Positions 1 through 6,032 of a DNA stretch of 8,484 nt are shown here, one piece after another. The translations under genes and the position numbers were made by a program. Position 1 is the first letter of the stretch. The number at the start of each line of letters is the position of its first letter. The stretch spans positions 1-8,484 of the forward strand of contig JAUXHZ010000033.1 in assembly GCA_030621255.1 (NCBI GenBank), in the 5' to 3' direction. The DNA is from Candidatus Latescibacterota bacterium (lineage in GTDB: Bacteria; Krumholzibacteriota; Krumholzibacteriia; Krumholzibacteriales; WJIX01). Below the pieces are notes generated by a model. The model did no database searches. It was given only the letters and a program-made list of their open reading frames with translations, and had not been told where the DNA came from.

Positions 1-1099
1 TCATTGAAAAACCCATTATAACCGCAAACTTTTTCTGCGCGCCAATCGCGTTCAAAGATGCGGCAAAAATGTATTTGATGAATATAAAAAACAACGCAAG
101 CCCCAACCATCGCAACGCATTCACGGCTTTAGCATATTCAGCGGCGAAAAACAGGTCTATTATTTCCGGAGCCAGTATAAATATTCCGATCGATAATGGA
201 ACAGCCAAAATTGTAAGAACCAGAAAAGCACGTGTGAAAATCTTTCGATAGTCAGAAATGTTTTTTACAAACATGACCGCAAAAGCCGGAAACAACGCTG
301 AAACAATATTTTCCGGAATGAAAAGTATACTTTCAATTAATTTGTGCGCCGCGCTATACAAGCCCACCATTTCATCAGAATGAAATATTTTTAGCATAAC
401 GACGTCAATACGCCCGGAGATAACACCAAAAACAACCAACAACGCAAAGGGTAAAGCTTGTTTGATTATTTCTTTTGTTTCCGCGCTAAAGAACTGCCAT
501 TCGATTTTCTGAAAAAACCGCCGCATAAAAATAAAAGCAACTACAGCTTTACCTGCTTGAATACAAGTAAACATCCAAATTATTGCCAATAGATTTAAGC
601 TCAACTTTTGGGCAATAATCGCTGCGATCAGCATAGCACTTTTTTCAATAATATTGACATAAGCTTCAAATTGCATTTTTTCAAATGCGCGAAAAACGGA
701 AATAAAATGACGGCTGTAAACATCGAAAATGAGATAAACACTAAAAATTCTAATCGCTGACAGCTCGATCCCTTTCCAACCGGATAAACTCGCCGTTAAG
801 TTAATTAGAATAATTGAAATTCCTGTAAATACGGTTATCAGCGGAATAGAATTCCCTAAAAAGGTATTGATACGCTGTTTATCGCGGGCGACATCCCGAG
901 TCAAAAGGGCATTTACACCCAGACTCGCCAAAGCCATAAACATTATAACAAAAGTCTGAGAAAAACTGTAAACACCAAAACCACCCTTCCCCAGCAACCG
1001 GGTTATTATTAGAAGGATAGCAAGGTTAATTATTTTTGTAATAATATGACTGAAAAATAACGCCGCGCTGTTTTTTATAATTCGTTTCCCTGTACTCAC
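1..1099 (-). CDS. Wzx-type polysaccharide flippase (oligosaccharide flippase family), 3' end outside window
   Basis: This is an inner-membrane flippase of the MATE/MVF superfamily, expected to move lipid-linked oligosaccharide repeat units from the cytoplasmic to the periplasmic face. My translation from a GTG at 1099 gives 366 residues without a stop before the window edge; the family is usually 400-500 residues, so the C-terminus is missing. The visible part is a string of hydrophobic segments (about residues 12-36, 44-66, 83-102, 116-136, 152-192, 213-238, 246-278, 288-318, 329-350). The N-terminal 'ITRLLGKGGFGVYSF' and the mid-protein 'DVVMLKIFHSDEMVGLYSAA' (232-251) are family hallmarks. 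The start is the first one possible, because an in-frame TAA lies directly upstream, and AGGTG sits 9 bases before it. G+C is about 37%, well below its neighbours, which suggests separate ancestry. The family call is firm. The substrate (O-antigen, capsule or exopolysaccharide) cannot be told. Confidence 0.88.
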   Translation of the reverse strand, partial: MSTGKRIIKNSAALFFSHIITKIINLAILLIITRLLGKGGFGVYSFSQTFVIMFMALASLGVNALLTRDVARDKQRINTFLGNSIPLITVFTGISIILINLTASLSGWKGIELSAIRIFSVYLIFDVYSRHFISVFRAFEKMQFEAYVNIIEKSAMLIAAIIAQKLSLNLLAIIWMFTCIQAGKAVVAFIFMRRFFQKIEWQFFSAETKEIIKQALPFALLVVFGVISGRIDVVMLKIFHSDEMVGLYSAAHKLIESILFIPENIVSALFPAFAVMFVKNISDYRKIFTRAFLVLTILAVPLSIGIFILAPEIIDLFFAAEYAKAVNALRWLGLALFFIFIKYIFAASLNAIGAQKKFAVIMGFSM

Positions 1100-1108
1100 T
1101 TATATTAA

Positions 1109-1113
1109 CACCT
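1109..1113 (-). promoter_or_regulatory. Ribosome binding site of the flippase gene
   Basis: AGGTG on the minus strand lies 9 bases upstream of the GTG at 1099. Together with the in-frame TAA immediately before that GTG, it settles the start; the next in-frame ATG lies more than 50 codons inside the conserved membrane domain. Confidence 0.55.
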
Positions 1114-1148
1114 GCGCTAAGCGGAACGGTCCTTCGGATTAATACTTG

Positions 1149-1177
1149 ATTGTAATAGGTAACACCCCAAACGGCAA
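1149..1177 (-). promoter_or_regulatory. Candidate sigma70 promoter for the flippase
   Basis: On the minus strand TTGCCG (1177-1172, 4 of 6 to the -35 consensus) is followed after exactly 17 bases by TACAAT (1154-1149, 5 of 6 to the -10 consensus). Transcription would begin near 1142, leaving a leader of roughly 43 bases before the GTG. The site lies in the 131-base gap after the ligase gene, so the flippase could be transcribed independently of it. The motif match is good but not proof; AT-rich DNA produces such pairs by chance. Confidence 0.4.
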
Positions 1178-1230
1178 GCTTTTTGCGGTCAACCAAACAA
1201 AATCCAATAACAGAGTAGGGATTACACGAC

Positions 1231-2430
1231 CTATCTTGTTTCTTCATGGACACGCGCGATAATTCTGCCGACAGCCAGCGAAAGCCCCACTGTCATCCAG
1301 AACAACATGACGATCTCCGCGTCACCGAAATTCCACTCAAAGAGGCCGGCTACATGGAATCCCGCGAAGGTGCCGAGCGCACCGAGCGCCGTTCCTCTGA
1401 GCAGCCACTCTTCCTGTGGAACAGACAGAAAAACACGAACTTCCGACACCAGAATCTTTCCGAACAAAACCAGAAAAAGGAGCAAACCGGGCACTCCCCA
1501 TATTACACCGAACATAATAAAATTATTATGCATATGGCTCCGGATTTCCTGTGATTCGGGGGGCCTGTATTCATCGTAAAGCTTCGCCAGGTCAATATCA
1601 CCGACTCCCGTTACCGGGTTATCTCTAATCATTTCAGCGCCGGCCTTCCACATATAGACACGTTCAACATTTCTTGGATGAGATGGGTCGAAAGCGCTGA
1701 CCGCGCGGTTTTTCATAGATGAGGGGGCTAAAAATATGAAGGCCGCCACAAGAACACCTATACCTATCATAACCTTTCTGCTCTGGAGAGCGCACATAAA
1801 TATCATGCCGGCAAGAAGTCCGAGCCACGCGCTTCTGGTAAATGTAAAAACTAGAGGCAAAAGCACTACCGCGACCCCTATCGAAGCAACGATACGAACC
1901 CTGCAGGGAGCTCTGACAACAGCAAAAGCAAATGTTATCAAAGCCACAATCATCAGAATACCGCCCGAAGTCATATAATGATGAAAAAGCTTCAACCTGC
2001 CGGAAAGTCCGCCTACTCCAGCCATGTATTTCCATATACCTATGACGGCGAAAATAATCATAACCCCGGACAGGGCCACAAGAATGATTTTGACCGATCT
2101 CTTTTCACGGATATTGCCGGCAAACAAATAAACGATTGTAATCAAAAGAATACGTTTAAAATAATTAACTACAGAGCCCTTGTCCGGACAAAAAAGAAGG
2201 GAGACAAAACCGATTACGGCAAAAGCAAGAAAATAGTAATCAAACGGGCCTCGGCTGAGAAGTAATCTCCTCTCCCGGATCATTATCATAATCCAGAGCA
2301 ATATGGCCAGAGTAAGAGCGGTCTGTGTTACCGCTATCGAAAACACAGATCCCGCTACAAAGAGCAGGATAAACAAATTCATTCCTTTTCGGAGTACTTT
2401 TGTATTTAAACGAAGATCCATACTATCCAT
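1231..2430 (-). CDS. O-antigen ligase / polymerase family membrane protein (Wzy_C family)
   Basis: This 399-residue inner-membrane protein has about 11-12 hydrophobic segments (roughly 17-35, 37-52, 64-81, 92-107, 112-133, 152-172, 178-197, 200-214, 219-235, 300-327, 345-362, 372-390). 'FTFTRSAWLG' (195-204, with Arg199) matches the conserved arginine motif of the Wzy_C (O-antigen ligase) family. The soluble loop at about 236-300 carries 'WKAGAEMIRDNPVTGVG' (261-277), and His301 in 'HMHNNF' heads the next segment, as in WaaL. 'GLFEWNFGDAEIVMLFW' (362-378) is a frequent C-terminal signature. In the family, WaaL transfers undecaprenyl-linked glycan to lipid A-core or another acceptor, while Wzy polymerises repeat units; the two are hard to separate by sequence, so I give no gene symbol. 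A TGA directly precedes the ATG, so no earlier start exists; an ATG at 2421 is an alternative. The Shine-Dalgarno is weak. The downstream flippase fits a glycan export locus. Confidence 0.86.
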   Translation of the reverse strand: MDSMDLRLNTKVLRKGMNLFILLFVAGSVFSIAVTQTALTLAILLWIMIMIRERRLLLSRGPFDYYFLAFAVIGFVSLLFCPDKGSVVNYFKRILLITIVYLFAGNIREKRSVKIILVALSGVMIIFAVIGIWKYMAGVGGLSGRLKLFHHYMTSGGILMIVALITFAFAVVRAPCRVRIVASIGVAVVLLPLVFTFTRSAWLGLLAGMIFMCALQSRKVMIGIGVLVAAFIFLAPSSMKNRAVSAFDPSHPRNVERVYMWKAGAEMIRDNPVTGVGDIDLAKLYDEYRPPESQEIRSHMHNNFIMFGVIWGVPGLLLFLVLFGKILVSEVRVFLSVPQEEWLLRGTALGALGTFAGFHVAGLFEWNFGDAEIVMLFWMTVGLSLAVGRIIARVHEETR

Positions 2431-2470
2431 TCATTAAGATCTTAAAAATAATTCTTCCGAAACTCAACAC

Positions 2471-2499
2471 AAGATACAGGCATTTCGAATTTCTGTCAA
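2471..2499 (-). promoter_or_regulatory. Candidate sigma70 promoter for the O-antigen ligase gene
   Basis: On the minus strand a perfect -35 box TTGACA (2499-2494) is followed after 17 bases by TATCTT (2476-2471, 4 of 6 to TATAAT). Transcription would start near 2464, giving a leader of about 34 bases before the ATG at 2430. The spacer contains the palindrome TTCGAA flanked by ACAG and CTGT, a loose dyad that might bind a regulator. The promoter sits in the 128-base gap after addA and suggests the glycan genes form a transcription unit separate from addAB. Confidence 0.5.
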
Positions 2500-2502
2500 G
2501 AT

Positions 2503-2519
2503 ACCCCGCGGGCCGGGGT
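2503..2519 (-). other. GC-rich stem-loop between addA and the ligase gene
   Basis: ACCCCG and CGGGGT form a perfect 6-bp stem around the 5-base loop GCCCG. It lies about 40 bases after the addA stop and 3 bases before the -35 box of the ligase promoter. No run of T follows on the minus strand, so it is not a standard rho-independent terminator. It could be a weak transcription barrier, a 3'-end stabilising hairpin for the addBA message, or chance. Confidence 0.4.
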
Positions 2520-2558
2520 GGATTGACCGGAAATAAGAGACAAACTACCAGCAATTTA

Positions 2559-5500
2559 TTACTTTGCTAAAATATCAGAATCGAAGGAAAACCCCTTTAG
2601 ATCATCCTTTCTGATATCTGAAATCTTCAGAGTGATTTCCTCATCCGGACGAACAAAGTAGAATACGACTCCACCTGTTAACTCAATTCCGAACCTTTTC
2701 AGTACTAGAGCGTATACAGCGCCCTGGCCGCGGTAAAGCTGTAATCTTTCTTTAACATTTTCAACGTCATCAGTCTTATAATCAACGGCTGTCCACTTCC
2801 CGCCGGAATTAAAGAGCAGGTCAATTCTTCCATTAATATAGTACAGGTCCCCGGGATTCACGCCTTGGGATTTCCCGTGAACGGGAACCGAGAAGGGCAC
2901 TTCACGGAAAACTACCTCTGATTTCGAAACCCTCTTAATAAGGCCTGAGGAAACAGCCTTTGCCGCAAGAGAGACAAGTTCATTTTTCATATCGGATAGG
3001 CCATAGTCAATCAAAACCGCTTCAGCCGGTTTTTCAATATCGTTTGGCGCGTTAAAGTCAACAAGCTCCATCAAACGGTGAAAAGCAAGCCCGAATCCGG
3101 CGGCCCTGCCGGAAATACCTTTGCCGTTTTCGCGCTCCATATCCGATTCAGAGTAGTCTCCTCCTGTCAGAGGCAATCCTTCTTTCACAGATGATGGAGA
3201 AATTATTAATGGGGCGGAGGCGGCTTTCCTGATAAGTTCCCTTCTCTCACCAAGCCACTCTTCCCTTTTCCGCTCTCCCCTATTTCTTAATCTGTCGCTT
3301 ATTTCCGGTATCCGCGCAAAGGGTTTTGCGACTTCGCTAAGAGGAGGAAGTTGTGAAACATATAGGCGCGAAACAAAATCCTTCGCGGGAGAACCATCTG
3401 TTTCGGTTTCACTATTGAGAGAGTTTTCCGTGGAAGCGGGGACAGATTCCGGGGTTTCCATGCTGATCGATCCCGTTGATTCCTCAGCCGGTTCAAGAGG
3501 AAGAGTGTTTTCAAGGAGCTCAAAATAGCTCTGTTTCTTCGGTACTTTAGGAATTACAAGAAGGTCGCCGCTCCTTGTAGCCGCAACATAGAGAAGCCTC
3601 AAATTCTCAGCGTTTTCCTTTAACTTATCCAGCTCAAATCGCTCCGCGAATTCACTTGTTTCCCAATTATCCTTTAACTTGAAATTCATCTTTCCGCAGC
3701 CGTCAATAAAAATATTATTCGTGTAACGAATCTTTTGAAGCAAATTTATCATTATTACCACCGGGAACTGCAGCCCCTTCGATTTATGAACACTTATCAG
3801 CCTGACCGCGTTTTCATCTTCCTCAACAAGAGAAGATTCTCCCTCTTTGGCTCCGGACAATCCCTGGTCTCTCAACCATTTGGCAAAATACCTGAATGAA
3901 TGAAGCGCCTTATCAAAGTTACGCGCCCTCTGCAGCGCCTTGTTAATATTTGCGACCCTCTGATCGCCATGAGGCCTGAAGAGAGAAACCTCTCTGAAAT
4001 TTGTACGCCGCATAAGTTCGTTTACAGTCTCCGCCGCCCCCCTTTGATTCCGGTTTTCGTGCAAATCGGCCAGAAGCTCGAAAGCCTCCTTCAAATCTTC
4101 AAATTCCGCCCCTTCCGGAATTTTGGCTGAAAGATAATCCAGTTTTCCCCCATTTTCCTTAAATAGATATATTTCTTCATCACTGAATCCGAAAAGAGAT
4201 GATCGAAGGGTTGAAACAAGAGCAACCGAATCCCAGGGGTCTTCTATCGCCCATATAGCCGCCGAAAGATCGCGGATTTCCTGCCGTGTGAAATAAAGCC
4301 CGCCCCCTTCGACAATATATGGAATCTCCCCGGAGCGAAGCGGATCCTCATAGTTTTCCAGACCTGTACTCCCTCTATAGATCAAAGCGATATCACTGTA
4401 CCGCACCTGCCGGAACTCCTTTGTATCAACATCTCTGACGAGGCGTTCTTCTCCGATGAGCCATTTGATCAGCCGGGCCACCCCTTTCCCCTCCAGAGCG
4501 CGCAATTCGGCGGCCTTCATCCCTTCGTCGTCATATTCAAGATCGAGTAGTACTACGGAAGTATCCCTGTCGCGGCGATGAGCGTGAATAGCTTCATAGG
4601 CCGGTTGATACCTGCCCTCTTCCGGTTTCTTTATTAAATTAGAGAAAGATGCGTTTATCCAATTTATTATTCCACTTCCCGATCTGAAATTCTGAGTTAT
4701 CTTCAGATGTGAATCCTCTTCAAGAAAACACTCTTTTACTCTTTCATAAACTTCAATGTCGGCCTTTCTGAATCTGTAAATACTCTGTTTCGGATCACCC
4801 ACAACAAACAGACTCGGCCGTCCGGAGCGCCGGCCCAACTCACCATTCTTCCCAATCCCCCCAAGCAAAAAAACAATCTCAGCCTGCAGAGAATCGGTAT
4901 CCTGAAACTCATCAACAAGAATATAGTGATAACGTTCCTGAAGAAGCTCAAGGACTTCCGTATTCTCCAGGAGTTTTCTTGCTTCGATCAAAAGATCATC
5001 AAAGTCAAGTATGCTTTCCACCCTCTTTTGTTTCTCCACATATTCAAGAAATTCCTCAAACCATGAGGTAAAGCCTTTCGAAATTCGATCGATAAGAAGC
5101 TGTCTGTATTCTTCCTGAAGATTCGCCATTTCTTTTACACTATTTTTTTGTTCCGTGCATTTATCCGGTGGATTCCAGTTCGATTTTGCCCCTTTTGGCT
5201 TTGGCATATCGATCCCCAGAAGGAAATCTTCGAGTTGCTCTCCCTCCAGTCTGCCTGCCTTAACAAATTGTTTGAGAAACCTGTCAATCTCTTTATACCC
5301 TTTATCTTCCCGGCTTGTACAATACTCCCGAATGGACCGTTCAAGTAATTCTGCGTGTTTGTTTAGAGCTTCATAAAATGGCTTAATATCTATCAGTTTC
5401 TTCCGGGGCTTGCGGGTATCTCTTTTCAACCCGGCGGTTTCCGGGTCACCTTTGTCCAAAATCCCCGTCACATACCGCTGGGAACGGTTATAGTAAAAAG

Positions 5501-6032
5501 CAAACGCAAGTTCTTTTAATTTTGTAATTCCTCCTCCGGCACCAAGGAAACGCCGTAAAAAATAGTCATGCGGGTGTGATGTTCCGGAAAGAAAATCATG
5601 CCAGCATTCCTCCAGAAACAAGGAATCATCAGGCTCGGTAAGCATTGAAAAACCGGGATCTATCCCCGCTTCCACAGGAAAATCTCTCAGCAGTGAAGAG
5701 GCAAAGGAATGAATTGTAGATATAGGAGCCCTTTCCAGATCAATAAGGGCACTTCTCATCTCAGAATTTCCATCAGCACCTGATCGAGCGAGCGCTGACA
5801 TCTCCCTTCTCAACCTTGTTTTCATCTCCGCGGCTGCTTTTTCGGTAAAGGTGATAGCAACCACCTCTGTACACTTTGCCTTCCCCTTTTCTAAAATCGA
5901 AAGATAACGATTAACAAGCAAAGTTGTCTTTCCCGTTCCAGCTCCAGCTTCAAGACAGAGGGACTCATCTATCAATTCCTCCGCTTTTTCCCTTTGAGCT
6001 TTATCAACGAGGGGTTGTTCTTTATCACTCAT
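2559..6032 (-). CDS. addA: AddA-type ATP-dependent helicase/nuclease subunit A
   Basis: This is the motor and nuclease subunit of an AddAB complex, which unwinds and degrades double-strand ends to produce 3' single strands for RecA. At 1157 residues it is close to the roughly 1230 of Bacillus AddA. The superfamily-1 helicase motifs are all present: Walker A 'GAGTGKTT' (30-37), motif Ia 'ITFTEKAAAEM' (60-70), 'TIHSF' (106-110), Walker B 'LVDEFQDTD' (372-380), motif III 'GDPKQSIYRFRKAD' (412-425), motif IV 'QNFRS' (447-451), motif V 'SVHKSKGLQFP' (747-757) and motif VI 'LLYVAATRSGD' (813-823). A Ser/Thr/Glu-rich linker (about 841-885) leads to a RecB-type PD-(D/E)XK nuclease with His985, Asp1071 in 'GRIDLLF', 'DYK' at 1084-1086 and Gln1103/Tyr1107. 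Nothing catalytic is missing. The ATG is the first available start (in-frame TAG nine bases upstream) and overlaps addB by 8 bases. The Walker A context differs from the Firmicutes form, so this is a divergent branch. RecB is the alternative, but the AddB partner argues for AddA. Confidence 0.93.
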   Translation of the reverse strand: MSDKEQPLVDKAQREKAEELIDESLCLEAGAGTGKTTLLVNRYLSILEKGKAKCTEVVAITFTEKAAAEMKTRLRREMSALARSGADGNSEMRSALIDLERAPISTIHSFASSLLRDFPVEAGIDPGFSMLTEPDDSLFLEECWHDFLSGTSHPHDYFLRRFLGAGGGITKLKELAFAFYYNRSQRYVTGILDKGDPETAGLKRDTRKPRKKLIDIKPFYEALNKHAELLERSIREYCTSREDKGYKEIDRFLKQFVKAGRLEGEQLEDFLLGIDMPKPKGAKSNWNPPDKCTEQKNSVKEMANLQEEYRQLLIDRISKGFTSWFEEFLEYVEKQKRVESILDFDDLLIEARKLLENTEVLELLQERYHYILVDEFQDTDSLQAEIVFLLGGIGKNGELGRRSGRPSLFVVGDPKQSIYRFRKADIEVYERVKECFLEEDSHLKITQNFRSGSGIINWINASFSNLIKKPEEGRYQPAYEAIHAHRRDRDTSVVLLDLEYDDEGMKAAELRALEGKGVARLIKWLIGEERLVRDVDTKEFRQVRYSDIALIYRGSTGLENYEDPLRSGEIPYIVEGGGLYFTRQEIRDLSAAIWAIEDPWDSVALVSTLRSSLFGFSDEEIYLFKENGGKLDYLSAKIPEGAEFEDLKEAFELLADLHENRNQRGAAETVNELMRRTNFREVSLFRPHGDQRVANINKALQRARNFDKALHSFRYFAKWLRDQGLSGAKEGESSLVEEDENAVRLISVHKSKGLQFPVVIMINLLQKIRYTNNIFIDGCGKMNFKLKDNWETSEFAERFELDKLKENAENLRLLYVAATRSGDLLVIPKVPKKQSYFELLENTLPLEPAEESTGSISMETPESVPASTENSLNSETETDGSPAKDFVSRLYVSQLPPLSEVAKPFARIPEISDRLRNRGERKREEWLGERRELIRKAASAPLIISPSSVKEGLPLTGGDYSESDMERENGKGISGRAAGFGLAFHRLMELVDFNAPNDIEKPAEAVLIDYGLSDMKNELVSLAAKAVSSGLIKRVSKSEVVFREVPFSVPVHGKSQGVNPGDLYYINGRIDLLFNSGGKWTAVDYKTDDVENVKERLQLYRGQGAVYALVLKRFGIELTGGVVFYFVRPDEEITLKISDIRKDDLKGFSFDSDILAK

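Noticed and set aside
1026..1253. A 75-codon minus-strand open frame bridging the ligase end and the flippase start
   Set aside because: It begins inside the last codons of the ligase gene, overlaps the flippase start by 74 bases, contains the promoter and ribosome binding site assigned to the flippase, and resembles no family I know. A frame this short is expected by chance; only conservation in relatives would revive it.
1246..2265. Plus-strand open frames of 80-102 codons antisense to the ligase gene
   Set aside because: They lie opposite a clear membrane-protein gene with family motifs, overlap one another in different frames, and show no domain or plausible start signals. They are shadows of the real frame.
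2471..2499. LexA-type SOS operator over the ligase promoter
   Set aside because: The ACAG...CTGT arms are in the opposite orientation and spacing to the E. coli CTG-N10-CAG box, and no GAAC-N4-GTTC box of the Bacillus type is present.
2503..2519. Rho-independent terminator for the addBA message
   Set aside because: The stem is only 6 bp and is followed by ATCTTGACAG, without a T-run. It is listed as a stem-loop of unknown role instead.
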